A DNA stretch of 55,806 nt, taken from assembly GCA_027858775.1 (NCBI GenBank), contig JAQICA010000260.1:1-55806 (forward strand), given 5' to 3'. The first letter of the stretch is position 1, and the number at the start of each line of letters is the position of its first letter. The DNA comes from Salinivirgaceae bacterium (GTDB lineage: Bacteria; Bacteroidota; Bacteroidia; Bacteroidales; Salinivirgaceae). The notes under the pieces are model-generated. The model saw only the letters and a list, made by a program, of their open reading frames with translations. It was not told where the DNA came from and searched no databases. The position numbers were made by a program, and so were the translations under genes. Shown here piece after piece: positions 25,744 to 34,886 of this stretch.

Positions 25744-28318
25744 AGTTATCATACGAATTTCCTTTTTTGTCCCATTTTAAATCTTGTAAGATTGATGCTT
25801 TTACACCAATTGTAACCGAGTAACTTGGTCGTGGAAAGGGAACCCACTGAAAAGTGGCTACCCAACAGTGCAAATCCCGAACGATATTAAAGGTTGTGGG
25901 TTGTATCTCTTTATTTTCAAAATCGAATCCGGTCGAAACGTTGATTTTCCATTTCGAAGTGAGGCTAAAATCGCCTCGAACACTAACCGCTTGAGTTTGC
26001 GTTTTTTTAATTCCCGGTTTTCGGTAAGTGTAATTGTAGCCAATTGAAAAGCTCCAGGGAATATCGAAATAATCGTAATAGTCGGTTACATTATCTGTAT
26101 TTTCCTCTGTTTCTTTCTCTGTTTCAGATTCTGCTGAGAACATTTTCGAATCGATACTAAATTGCACAGAACCGGATAAATTTGTAATACGACCTATTTT
26201 TCCGTCAACGGCGTATTGAAATTTATCTATTCTACCATATGTAATAGGATCGAGTGCATAGGGATCCATAGTAGCATTTGCTGTAATGTTAATTCGTTGA
26301 AACAAATTGGTTGAAGCACGTATGCTCAGGGCACTCCAATTCATGGAATCTTTTGCAATATCGTAGTTTGTGCTAAAATTTAATTGTTTTAAAAGATCGA
26401 TTTTTTTTGTTGTGTTGGCAGTATCTCTGGGTGTTCGTACTTTCATTCCAACCTGGTTGTTTAAAGCCAATGAAATTGATCCGGATTCTCCAGACGGCGC
26501 GGTTCCATATATTCCGTTATCATAATAACTATAAGTACTTTCCGGTTTGCCAATCACTTCTCCATAATATCCGTATTTATCTACTCCAAAATCTGGGGTG
26601 TATTTGTACCCAATAGATGGAGTGTGCACAAACCGTATGGCTTCTATAGGAATATAGGGTTGAAAAGTATACAACCCATATACGGTAGTGTTTACCGAGG
26701 CACCAACGCTATAATCGTAGACTCGGTTAAAACCAGAAATAGTATCGACTGTTTGTTTTCCGTAAGTAAATTGATCGTCGTTCTGAAACAAAGCATTTTC
26801 GTATTTTTTTCTGATCGAATTAAAATACCAACGTTCTGTATATTTTGCATATGGAGACAAAGTCAAAAACTTTAGCATTTTAGCCGTTGTAGAAACATTA
26901 ATATCGTGTTTTACGCCAAAACGAAATTCGTCGACTATATCTTGTTTAAAAAGATCCTCTTCCGGAATCTCAAATTTGTTTTCAAACCTTGATTTGTATG
27001 TAATTCCAATTTTCTCGATAATATTTGGGGGTTTGTTTGAGTTTTTGAAATCGAAAGGAGTAATGCGCTTCATATTCAAGTTGACACTTGGTAACACCAT
27101 GGAAACTGTACTCAGGGTATCTTTGCTGTTCAATGTGTGACGTGCTTGTGCATTAACTGAAAACGGTGTTCCCGGTAAACTGTGCGAATAATTTACGGAA
27201 GATGTAACTGAATTTTGAATATACTCATCCATATTATTCGAATACCTGTTCGCTTGCGAGTTTTTTAGGTTGACACTGGCCGAAAAGGTACTATTGGGGT
27301 TTGCTTTAGGGTCTTGTTTGTGATCCCAGATAATGTGGTATGCACTGGTGTTTACTTCGTCTGATAAACCACGTTCACCTTCTATAATTTTCTCGTACGA
27401 TGCTGAAACTTTCCCATTATAACGATACCTTTTTTTATAACGCGAACCAATCATCCCCTCAAAACTTCCTTTTGAATAGATGCTTGCCAAAACTTTTAAG
27501 TCAAAATAGTCATTAAACGCCCAGTAATAACCAAGATCTTCCAATGAAAAACCTCGGAGATCTGAATCGCCGTAGCTTGGAATAATTAAACCTGATGTTT
27601 TTTCTTGTGTGAATGGAAAAAAACCAAATGGAATGGCCAGAGGAGTTGGAATATCTTCAATTACAAGGTAGAGTGGTCCCGAAATAATTTTATCGTTTTG
27701 AATTACTCGTGCCTTACTCATGGCAATGAAATAGTGCGGATGTTCATGGTCACACGTGGTATATTTTCCGGCTTTTAGGTCAATAATATTGTCGTTGTGT
27801 TTTTTCGTGTGTTTGGAGTGTAAAAAACCACCGTCCTGTTCAGTAATGACATTTGTGATTATTCCCTTTTGCGTTTTAAAATTATATCGTATTTCCGACG
27901 ACTCAAAAACTTCAGTACCTTCTTTAAATACAGGATATCCAAGTAAATTACCCAATGAATCTTCATACCCCTTGGCATAAATTTCGTTCTTCGTAAAGTC
28001 GATGTCGATATAAGCAGCTGTTAATTCAATATCTTCGTACACCACCTTGGCATTTCCCTTTAGAATTATGCGTTTTTCGTTTAAAAACGATTCGATCGTA
28101 TCTGCCGACTGATAATCGACTTCGCTTGTAAGCATTGAATTATTCTGTTTTCGCAACAGGGTATCAGGTTGTTTTGAAACTCTAGTCGGTTTTTCCCGAA
28201 GTTGAGGATCATAAGTAGTGCTATCCACATTTTGCCCGAAGCATAAAGTGTCGACAAAAAATGTAAATAATAGCGATATGGTTAAATATTGAATAAAAAC
28301 CTTCAAAACGAATTTCAA
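25733..28318 (-). CDS. lptD: LPS-assembly protein LptD, Bacteroidota type
   Basis: LptD is the outer-membrane barrel that inserts lipopolysaccharide, fed by the Lpt bridge. The protein has 861 residues: a signal peptide ending CFGQ, an OstA-like N-terminal domain (ESFLNEKRIILKGNAKVVYEDIELTAAYIDIDF, about 75-125), then a long barrel with many Tyr/Asn strands and the typical PLAIPFGFFPFTQEKTSGLIIPSYG. The disulfide cysteines of E. coli LptD are not conserved as pairs; one Cys is seen in TTCDHEHPHYF. No ATG is available at the head of the signal peptide, so the start is TTG at 28318 or possibly TTG at 28306. It is divergent from the amidase gene across only 84 bases. Confidence 0.9.
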   Translation of the reverse strand: MKFVLKVFIQYLTISLLFTFFVDTLCFGQNVDSTTYDPQLREKPTRVSKQPDTLLRKQNNSMLTSEVDYQSADTIESFLNEKRIILKGNAKVVYEDIELTAAYIDIDFTKNEIYAKGYEDSLGNLLGYPVFKEGTEVFESSEIRYNFKTQKGIITNVITEQDGGFLHSKHTKKHNDNIIDLKAGKYTTCDHEHPHYFIAMSKARVIQNDKIISGPLYLVIEDIPTPLAIPFGFFPFTQEKTSGLIIPSYGDSDLRGFSLEDLGYYWAFNDYFDLKVLASIYSKGSFEGMIGSRYKKRYRYNGKVSASYEKIIEGERGLSDEVNTSAYHIIWDHKQDPKANPNSTFSASVNLKNSQANRYSNNMDEYIQNSVTSSVNYSHSLPGTPFSVNAQARHTLNSKDTLSTVSMVLPSVNLNMKRITPFDFKNSNKPPNIIEKIGITYKSRFENKFEIPEEDLFKQDIVDEFRFGVKHDINVSTTAKMLKFLTLSPYAKYTERWYFNSIRKKYENALFQNDDQFTYGKQTVDTISGFNRVYDYSVGASVNTTVYGLYTFQPYIPIEAIRFVHTPSIGYKYTPDFGVDKYGYYGEVIGKPESTYSYYDNGIYGTAPSGESGSISLALNNQVGMKVRTPRDTANTTKKIDLLKQLNFSTNYDIAKDSMNWSALSIRASTNLFQRINITANATMDPYALDPITYGRIDKFQYAVDGKIGRITNLSGSVQFSIDSKMFSAESETEKETEENTDNVTDYYDYFDIPWSFSIGYNYTYRKPGIKKTQTQAVSVRGDFSLTSKWKINVSTGFDFENKEIQPTTFNIVRDLHCWVATFQWVPFPRPSYSVTIGVKASILQDLKWDKKGNSYDNYAF

Positions 28319-28343
28319 TTCCCGTTAGTTTATACTATTTTTG
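28313..28343 (+). promoter_or_regulatory. Promoter of the amidase-MCE genes
   Basis: TTTC (28313-28316), 19-bp spacer, TATTTTTG (28336-28343). The -7 box is a full match. It overlaps the first codons of lptD, so the two divergent transcripts overlap. Confidence 0.6.
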
Positions 28344-28402
28344 TTTGTTCTTGTCGCAATAAAAATTGCGGCTCAAAACTAATTAAAATCTTTTATTCTC
28401 AT

Positions 28403-29512
28403 ATGCATCCGATCAATAAGATTTCGACAATACTTGCAATTGCTATGCTAATTTTCTCACTAGCTGCATTTGCCGTTGAAGATGATGAGCCCAAATATAC
28501 TGTTGTACTCGATGCAGGCCATGGTGGCAAAGATAGTGGTGCCAGAGGTAGCTATTCAATGGAAAAGGACATTGTACTTGATGTCTCGATGCAAGTTGGT
28601 CAGTACATTAACAATTACCTCGACAATGTAAAAGTAATTTATACACGCAAAACAGATGAATTTATCGGCCTTTATAAACGGGCAGATATTGCCAATAAAG
28701 CGGAATCTGATTTATTTGTGTCTATACATGCAAACGCCTCCCCAAGCAAACGGCCCTACGGCACAGAAACCTTTGTCATGGGATTGCATAAAACCGAAGA
28801 AAACCTTGAAGTAGCGCAGAAAGAAAATGCTGTAATTACCCTGGAGGATGATTACACAGAAAAATACGAGGGGTACGACCCGCATAGCGCCGAATCATAT
28901 ATAATATTTTCATTAATGCAAAATACTTTTCTCGATCAGAGTTTAATGGCGGCTGGGCTTACCCAAACGGAATTTCGGGAAAAGGCAAACAGGAAAGATC
29001 GGGGCGTAAAACAAGCCGGATTTTTGGTTCTGTGGAAAACCACCATGCCCAGCATATTAATTGAAATAGGCTTTATGTCCAATGCAACAGAGGAGAAATA
29101 TTTGAACTCAGAGCAAGGTAAGGACTATATCGCATCGGCAATATTCCGCTCCATTCGAGAATATTTCGAAATGCTCGACGAAAGTCAAGTAGAGAATAAA
29201 GTGGTAGAAAGAACCCCAGACGATACTATTACAAACACACCTGATAATTCGATATATTTTACCATACAACTTACAGCATCAACACATTTGGCCGATACAG
29301 CTGAGGGCGAATTTGCTAAGCTCGATGGCGAGGTTCAGGCAAAAATAATTGGGAACTATTATAAATACTTTTTCGGAAACGCAACCAATTACAATGACGC
29401 TAAAGCTCTACAAAACATGTGTATGGAATTATTTCCCGATGCATTTATTGTTGCATTTAACGGCGATAAACCCATATCTGTAGCGCAGGCAATGGAGATA
29501 ATACAAAAATAG
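28403..29512 (+). CDS. N-acetylmuramoyl-L-alanine amidase with C-terminal SPOR-like domain
   Basis: This periplasmic zinc amidase cuts the bond between MurNAc and the stem peptide. It has 369 residues from the ATG at 28403, where a signal peptide (ISTILAIAMLIFSLAAFA) begins; the open frame above it lies inside the promoter. The Amidase_3 domain spans about 31-258, with zinc ligands His40 (LDAGHGG), Glu54 (YSMEKDI) and His109 (VSIHANAS), and catalytic Glu221 (LIEIGFMSN). Residues 283-360 (IYFTIQLTAS, then YKYFFGNATNYNDAKAL, then FPDAFIVAFN) look like a SPOR module, which targets denuded septal glycan. It is followed by the MCE gene after 106 bases. Confidence 0.92.
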   Translation: MHPINKISTILAIAMLIFSLAAFAVEDDEPKYTVVLDAGHGGKDSGARGSYSMEKDIVLDVSMQVGQYINNYLDNVKVIYTRKTDEFIGLYKRADIANKAESDLFVSIHANASPSKRPYGTETFVMGLHKTEENLEVAQKENAVITLEDDYTEKYEGYDPHSAESYIIFSLMQNTFLDQSLMAAGLTQTEFREKANRKDRGVKQAGFLVLWKTTMPSILIEIGFMSNATEEKYLNSEQGKDYIASAIFRSIREYFEMLDESQVENKVVERTPDDTITNTPDNSIYFTIQLTASTHLADTAEGEFAKLDGEVQAKIIGNYYKYFFGNATNYNDAKALQNMCMELFPDAFIVAFNGDKPISVAQAMEIIQK

Positions 29513-29618
29513 ATGTAGTGTAAAGGGAATTCGATGAATAGTATGTTTGTGATATCTACATATTTTCATCATGTTTTGCCAAAAATACTTACTCTTTGTA
29601 CAAATAAAATAGCGACAA

Positions 29619-30863
29619 ATGAATAATAAATACAAGTACATATTAATAGGTCTGCTCATCGTAATTACTGTGGGAATTTTTATTTTCGGGCTCAATTTTT
29701 TAAAAGGAAAAAATTTCTTCATTGAGGAAGAAGAGTATTATGTTGTTTATGAGCGTATCGAAGGATTAAATAGTTCAAGTCCGGTATTGCTCAACGGGTA
29801 TAATATTGGCCAGGTTAGAGAGATTAAGTTTAACGATTTAATAGAAGGAGATTTAATTGTCAAATTTATTGTTAAACGAGACATACGCATACCCAAGAAT
29901 TCTACAGCACGTATTTTTAGTCAGGATTTAATGGGAACCAAAGCCATTGAGCTTATATTTAGTGATAGCGATCAGCAAACAGAAATTGGCGATACACTGA
30001 ATTCGCAAACAGAGGAAAGTTTGAAAGACCAAGTAAGCATAGAAATGTTGCCATTGAAAAACAAGGCCGAGGATTTGCTTAAAGAAATGGAAAATGCGAT
30101 TAAAATTATCAACACCGTATTTAATGAAGAAACTCAATCGAATTTACACGAAATATTTCGTCAGCTTACCCAAACAGCAGCTAATTTAAACTCCAGTTCG
30201 GCGAGTGTAGATAGTATGTTAATAAACGAAAAACAGCAGATTCATCGATTACTTGTAAATCTAGAGGGAATTACACGAAACTTTAACAGCAATAGTAAGA
30301 ATATTACCGAGCTGCTCTACAACCTTAAAAGCCTTACCGATTCGCTTAATCAAACCGATTTTAAGGGCACAATGAGTAATGTCGACAGTACATTGAGTAA
30401 TTTGAATCAAGTGTTGGCCAGTATCGAAAACCAGCAGGGAACGATGGGTAAACTAATTTATGACGATTCATTATATAATACTATAAACAGAGGAACAGAC
30501 GAAATTGGTAATTTGGCCGCAGATCTACGTATTAACCCCAAACGGTATTTACACTTCTCAGTTTTCGATCTAGGACGTACGATGTATGTACTAGATGAAA
30601 AGAAAATAGAGAAGAAAGCTTCAGCTCAAAGACCTATTTATTGTGTATTGATTGATAAGTCTGATAAACCAATTGCACTGGAATCGTTTGAAGTTGCAGG
30701 TGATGTAAAACAACGGTCGTTTGATGGTACATACTTATACACTGTTGGCGAGTTTAGCAAAGAGCGTAAAGCCGAGAAATTCTTCAATAAAATACAAAAA
30801 ACCAATCCAGATGCTCAACTCGTAAAAATTAACAAAAATCAATATGAGGTGCTTAGTAATTGA
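29619..30863 (+). CDS. MCE (MlaD-type) protein with a C-terminal SPOR-like extension
   Basis: A 414-residue protein anchored by one N-terminal helix (8-28). One MCE domain (about 38-116, with GLNSSSPVLLNGYNIGQVREI) is followed by a long coiled region (about 135-300) ending in LRINPKRYLHFSVF, where Bacteroidota MCE proteins usually stop. Here about 77 further residues (338-414) follow, with IYCVLIDKSD, TYLYTVGEFSKERKAEKFF and PDAQLVKINKNQYEVL, resembling a SPOR domain. MCE proteins carry phospholipids between membranes. MlaE/MlaF genes are not in view. The gene follows the amidase, which has a related tail. Confidence 0.85.
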   Translation: MNNKYKYILIGLLIVITVGIFIFGLNFLKGKNFFIEEEEYYVVYERIEGLNSSSPVLLNGYNIGQVREIKFNDLIEGDLIVKFIVKRDIRIPKNSTARIFSQDLMGTKAIELIFSDSDQQTEIGDTLNSQTEESLKDQVSIEMLPLKNKAEDLLKEMENAIKIINTVFNEETQSNLHEIFRQLTQTAANLNSSSASVDSMLINEKQQIHRLLVNLEGITRNFNSNSKNITELLYNLKSLTDSLNQTDFKGTMSNVDSTLSNLNQVLASIENQQGTMGKLIYDDSLYNTINRGTDEIGNLAADLRINPKRYLHFSVFDLGRTMYVLDEKKIEKKASAQRPIYCVLIDKSDKPIALESFEVAGDVKQRSFDGTYLYTVGEFSKERKAEKFFNKIQKTNPDAQLVKINKNQYEVLSN

Positions 30864-31159
30864 TTATTTTTATTGAGTATTTTTACCTGGTAATTGATTT
30901 TTTTTAATTCCACTAAGAATGCACTAATGGCCTTGTTTTTCAACACTTTTACAGATTTGATATATGTAACTACCTTGTAATGAGTGTGACAACAAATGTG
31001 AAAAAAGTTTATATTTCAAAGAGCTGATTATAAAATCAATACCCTAAAAATGAAAAATACAAGCGAAAAATCATTTTTTTATCAAGTTTTTTTTCACCAA
31101 CTTAGACTTCGCTATTATAAAAAACTGTATTAATATAAATTGTTAGGAGTCAGTTGACT
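30864..31159. other. AT-rich leader interval upstream of dnaA
   Basis: A 296-bp AT-rich stretch without open frames. I looked for clusters of the DnaA box TTATCCACA and found none with fewer than one mismatch; TTTTTCACC near 31087 is a weak match. No full promoter consensus was seen. It could hold dnaA regulation, but nothing specific can be supported. Confidence 0.5.
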
Positions 31160-32587
31160 ATGAATCACACAAACGTTTGGGGTCAGTGCCTCGACATTAT
31201 CAAAGACAACATACCTGAGAGAAGTTTCCAAACTTGGTTTGGACCAATCAGGCCGTTAAAATTATCGGATAAGGTTCTTACAATCGAAGTTCCTTCCTCT
31301 TTCTTCTATGAGTACCTGGAAGAGCATTTTATCGATATTCTTCGAAAAACGCTTTTTAAGGTTATAGGCGATGGAGCGAAGCTTGAGTATAGCATTGTAC
31401 TGCACAATAATACCCACAACTCCGATCCGTATATGGTGAAAATGCCAACACAGAATCGTACCGAGTTGAAAAATACTCCGGTTTCAGTTCCAATGGGCCA
31501 AAATGAGCGAAACAATATTAAAAACCCGTTTGTGATTCCGGGAATTCAAAAGCTCAACATCGACCCACAACTGAACAGCGAGTACACATTCGATAATTTT
31601 ATCGAAGGCGAATGTAACAGATTGGCTCGCTCGGCAGGTTTTGCAATTGCCCAAAATCCCGGCAAAACTACCTTTAACCCACTTTTTATTTATGGTGCTT
31701 CAGGTCTGGGAAAAACACACCTTGCACATGCCATTGGAATTGAGGTAAAATCGCGCTTCCCCGAAAAAACGGTTTTATATGTAGCTGCCAATAAATTGGA
31801 ACGCCAGTATACCGACTCTATACGGAGCAACGAACGAAACGATTTTGTGCATTTTTATCAAATGATTGATGTACTTATTGTGGATGACGTGCACGATTTT
31901 GCCGGAAAAAAAGGAACACAAGATGTCTTTTTCCACATCTTTAATCATTTACACCAGTCGGGAAAACAATTAATTTTAACATCTGATAAACCTCCGGTAG
32001 AATTAGAAGGACTTGAGCCACGACTGTTATCACGGTTTAAATGGGGCTTAAATGCTGATGTGCAAGTGCCTGATTTTGAAACACGAAAAGCTGTATTGAA
32101 AAATAAAGCGTATAAAGATGGTATCGAACTCGATGAAGAAATTATCGACTATATTGCCGGACACATCAATACAAATATTCGTGAAATGGAAGGCGCCTTG
32201 GTTTCGCTTATGGCTCAGAGTACATTAAACCGAAAAGCTATTACGCTCGACCTTGCTAAGAGTTTGATCGAAAAATTTGTGCGTCACACTAAAAAAGAGG
32301 TTACACTAGATTCTATTCAGCAAGCAGTGTGCAATTATTTTGGAATGCCCATGGAGCAGCTGAAATCAAAAACACGCAAGCGCGATATTGTACAGGCACG
32401 GCAAATTGCCATGTTTTTTGCCAAGAATAAAACCAAAGCCTCTTTGTCTACTATTGGGTCGCTTATTGGCGGAAAAGATCACGCTACCGTTTTGCATGCC
32501 GTAAAAACAGTTGGTAACTTACAGGATACAGATAAACGATTTAAAGTTTACATCGAGGATATCAGTAAAATGATAGAAGGAGTGTAA
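31160..32587 (+). CDS. dnaA: Chromosomal replication initiator protein DnaA
   Basis: DnaA binds oriC boxes and melts the origin in its ATP form. It has 475 residues from the ATG at 31160, preceded by TAGGAG. Domain I is MNHTNVWGQCLDIIKDNIPERSFQTWF, and domain II is short and polar. The AAA+ domain starts near residue 140 with NSEYTFDNFIEG, Walker A GASGLGKT (179-186) and Walker B VLIVDDVHD. Domain IV has the DNA-contacting GGKDHATVLHA (437-447). The gene stands alone with its own terminator. dnaN and recF are not adjacent. Confidence 0.97.
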   Translation: MNHTNVWGQCLDIIKDNIPERSFQTWFGPIRPLKLSDKVLTIEVPSSFFYEYLEEHFIDILRKTLFKVIGDGAKLEYSIVLHNNTHNSDPYMVKMPTQNRTELKNTPVSVPMGQNERNNIKNPFVIPGIQKLNIDPQLNSEYTFDNFIEGECNRLARSAGFAIAQNPGKTTFNPLFIYGASGLGKTHLAHAIGIEVKSRFPEKTVLYVAANKLERQYTDSIRSNERNDFVHFYQMIDVLIVDDVHDFAGKKGTQDVFFHIFNHLHQSGKQLILTSDKPPVELEGLEPRLLSRFKWGLNADVQVPDFETRKAVLKNKAYKDGIELDEEIIDYIAGHINTNIREMEGALVSLMAQSTLNRKAITLDLAKSLIEKFVRHTKKEVTLDSIQQAVCNYFGMPMEQLKSKTRKRDIVQARQIAMFFAKNKTKASLSTIGSLIGGKDHATVLHAVKTVGNLQDTDKRFKVYIEDISKMIEGV

Positions 32588-32606
32588 GCTCAATAAAGAC
32601 TTTTTT

Positions 32607-32640
32607 AAACCTCTCTGTTTTTCAGGGAGGTTTTGCTTTT
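32607..32640 (+). terminator. Terminator after dnaA
   Basis: AAACCTCTCTG (32607-32617) pairs with CAGGGAGGTTT (32623-32633), with one U-G wobble and a five-base loop, followed by a T-rich tail. Confidence 0.82.
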
Positions 32641-32913
32641 TTAGCTAGTACAGCTTTGTAGTTCAAAACTTTTTATCGGTTAATCTGTTTTTCAATTGTT
32701 GTAAATCCATTGTTTTTTATGAAAAATGATAAACGCGTCAGTTAATAGGACAATAAAATTTTGAAAAACTGGCTTAAATCATCAATTTTGCAAGCGCTCA
32801 GATTTTATAAATACGCATTTAAAGCGCTGTTGGGTATTGATCAGATCTGATTGACGTTCGATATACATTAATTTAAAGAGGAGGTAATCTCCAAAAAAAA
32901 ATGAAATTCTGAA
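32641..32913. other. Gene-free interval between dnaA and map
   Basis: Together with the dnaA terminator this makes a 326-bp gap. It contains a perfect 10-bp palindrome TCAGATCTGA (32841-32850) and a purine-rich GAGGAGGT (32878-32885), some 28 bases before the map ATG and therefore too far to be its ribosome site. No open frame, and no promoter match good enough to name. Confidence 0.45.
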
Positions 32914-33681
32914 ATGGGAATTATAATTAAGACAAAAGAACAAATAGAAGGGATCAGGAAAAGTAGTCAGCTGGCTGCCCAATGTCTCGATTTTATTGAA
33001 CCTTATGTTAAAGTCGGGGTTTCTACCGGCGAGCTTGATCGGAAAATTGAAGACTTTATAAGAGAACACGGTGCTACGCCGGCGCCACTTAATTACCATG
33101 GTTTTCCGAGAGCTACGTGTATTTCTCCAAACGAAGTTGTTTGTCATGGAATACCTTCCGAAGAACGTACGCTAAAAGATGGCGACATTATCAATATTGA
33201 TGTAACCACCATTCTTGATGGTTATTACGGTGATACGAGTCGTATGTTTGAGGTTGGAGAAATTAAGCAGGAGGCTGCCCAACTTATCGACACCACAAAA
33301 CATTGTCTCGATTTGGGTATACAGCAGGTAAAACCGGGAAATCGGTTCGGTAATATTGGTTTTGTAATTGGGCGTTATGCTAAAAGTAAGGGCTATAGTG
33401 TTGTGTATGAATTTTGTGGACACGGTGTGGGAATAGAATTTCATGAAGAACCACAGGTTGAGCACAGCGCTCGTAGGAATTCTGGTCAGGTGATGCTACC
33501 CGGTATGATTTTTACCATTGAACCCATGATCAATTTGGGGAAATCGCGTGTGAAAATCGATGAGTCGGATGGATGGACTGCAACAACCATCGACGATAAA
33601 TTGTCTGCACAGTTTGAACATACAATTTTGGTTACTGACGATGGATTTGAGGTTCTTACCGATCTCCATAACGAATATTAA
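32914..33681 (+). CDS. map: Type I methionine aminopeptidase
   Basis: Map removes the N-terminal methionine from nascent proteins. It has 255 residues, and the five metal ligands are present: Asp96 and Asp107 (IDVTTILDGYYGDTSRMF), His170 (CGHGVGIEFHE), Glu203 (FTIEPM) and Glu235 (QFEHTILV). His78 in VVCHGIPS is the substrate-side histidine. It has no N-terminal zinc finger. It stands between dnaA and fabG in the same direction, without a clear terminator behind it. Confidence 0.97.
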   Translation: MGIIIKTKEQIEGIRKSSQLAAQCLDFIEPYVKVGVSTGELDRKIEDFIREHGATPAPLNYHGFPRATCISPNEVVCHGIPSEERTLKDGDIINIDVTTILDGYYGDTSRMFEVGEIKQEAAQLIDTTKHCLDLGIQQVKPGNRFGNIGFVIGRYAKSKGYSVVYEFCGHGVGIEFHEEPQVEHSARRNSGQVMLPGMIFTIEPMINLGKSRVKIDESDGWTATTIDDKLSAQFEHTILVTDDGFEVLTDLHNEY

Positions 33682-33773
33682 GTCCAGACAATATTACTAA
33701 ATATTGTTTTCAGCTGATTTTGTTAACTTTACATCCCTGTTATATAGACAATTATTAATTAAATATTAAATCA

Positions 33774-34520
33774 ATGAAATTATTAGAAGGGAAAACTGCC
33801 ATTATTACCGGAGCATCAAGGGGTATAGGCCGACAAGTCGCCTTGATATTTGCACAGTATGGAGCAAATGTAGCCGGTAGCGACTTAAAATATGACGAAA
33901 ACTCTGAACGGCTCGAGAAAGAAATTAACGCCATGGGGGTAACTTGCAAAATGTATACCTCCGATGCCAGTAATTTTGAAGGTTGTCAGAAGTTTGCAGA
34001 AGATGTTGTGGCCGATTTTGGACGCATAGACGTATTGATTAACAATGCGGGCATTACAAAAGATAACTTGTTAATGCGTATGAGTGAAGCCGATTGGGAT
34101 GCAGTTATTAATGTTAATCTGAAATCGGCATTTAATATGACAAAAGCCGTGCAGCGCACAATGCTTAAGCAGCGCTCCGGATCAATTATAAATATGAGTT
34201 CAGTAGTTGGTGTGTCGGGTAATGCCGGACAAGCCAATTATAGTGCGTCTAAAGCCGGTATGATTGGCTTTACAAAATCGGTTGCCAAAGAATTAGGTTC
34301 ACGAAATATTCGCTGCAATGCAATTGCTCCCGGATTTATTATTACAGAAATGACCGGTAAACTTTCCGATGAAGTGGTGAAGGGATGGAGCGAACAAATT
34401 CCGCTTAAGCGTGGTGGCAAACCAGAAGAGGTTGCCGAAGTAGCTGTGTTCCTTGCTTCCGATATGTCGTCATATGTGAGCGGACAGGTAATAAATGTTT
34501 GCGGTGCAATGAATACCTAA
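33774..34520 (+). CDS. fabG: 3-oxoacyl-[acyl-carrier-protein] reductase
   Basis: FabG makes the NADPH-dependent reduction in fatty acid elongation. It has 248 residues: a short-chain dehydrogenase with glycine motif TGASRGIG (12-19), NNAGITKDN (90-98), and the catalytic triad Ser143, Tyr156 and Lys160 in NMSSVVG/ANYSASKAG. The C-terminus SYVSGQVINVCGAMNT is close to the classic VDGGM form, with Gly-Gly replaced by Cys-Gly. TAACTTTA (33724-33731) is a possible -7 box. No acp or fabF gene is adjacent, so a related reductase activity cannot be excluded. Confidence 0.92.
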   Translation: MKLLEGKTAIITGASRGIGRQVALIFAQYGANVAGSDLKYDENSERLEKEINAMGVTCKMYTSDASNFEGCQKFAEDVVADFGRIDVLINNAGITKDNLLMRMSEADWDAVINVNLKSAFNMTKAVQRTMLKQRSGSIINMSSVVGVSGNAGQANYSASKAGMIGFTKSVAKELGSRNIRCNAIAPGFIITEMTGKLSDEVVKGWSEQIPLKRGGKPEEVAEVAVFLASDMSSYVSGQVINVCGAMNT

Positions 34521-34549
34521 TTTTTAGTTGCTTCATTTTGAAGTGTAAG

Positions 34550-34621
34550 GCCGAGTTTTGCCAAACATGTTTGTATTTTGATTTCAAAAATATTGTGTTT
34601 GGTGACTTTCGGCTTTTTTTG
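34550..34621 (+). terminator. Two-helix terminator after fabG
   Basis: GCCGA (34550-34554) pairs with TCGGC (34609-34613), and inside it CCAAACA (34561-34567) pairs with TGTTTGG (34596-34602). Seven or eight T follow. Confidence 0.7.
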
Positions 34622-34886
34622 TTCACAAGAAAACACTAGTAGTAAATGATGAAGTAAACAAGGATTTTAAAATCATTTTCACACAAAAAAAACATTTGGC
34701 AATAATTACAAAACGAAAAGTATTTTATTCATTTGTTTGTTGACCGAATTGTTTTAATTTCGACAATTGCTATAAGCCGAACGCTTTTTTTGATCATCAG
34801 TTTGAATCTGTGATCGTTCACTTAGGTTTGTAAAGAAAGAAGTTGACAATTATTTCAGCACAAACCCTCAATACATTCTGTATATT
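34622..34886. other. Promoter interval before the VWA protein gene
   Basis: With the terminator this forms a 366-bp gap without open frames. It holds the consensus promoter at 34801-34830 and one TTGTTCACA (34619-34627), a one-mismatch relative of the DnaA box TTWTNCACA. Nothing else was recognised. Confidence 0.45.
34801..34830 (+). promoter_or_regulatory. Promoter of the VWA membrane protein gene
   Basis: TTTG (34801-34804), 18-bp spacer and TAGGTTTG (34823-34830), both full matches to the Bacteroidetes pattern, 56 bases before the ATG. Confidence 0.65.

Noticed and set aside
30864-31159. oriC directly upstream of dnaA
   Set aside because: AT-rich, but no cluster of DnaA boxes was found; only the general strand switch supports a nearby origin.
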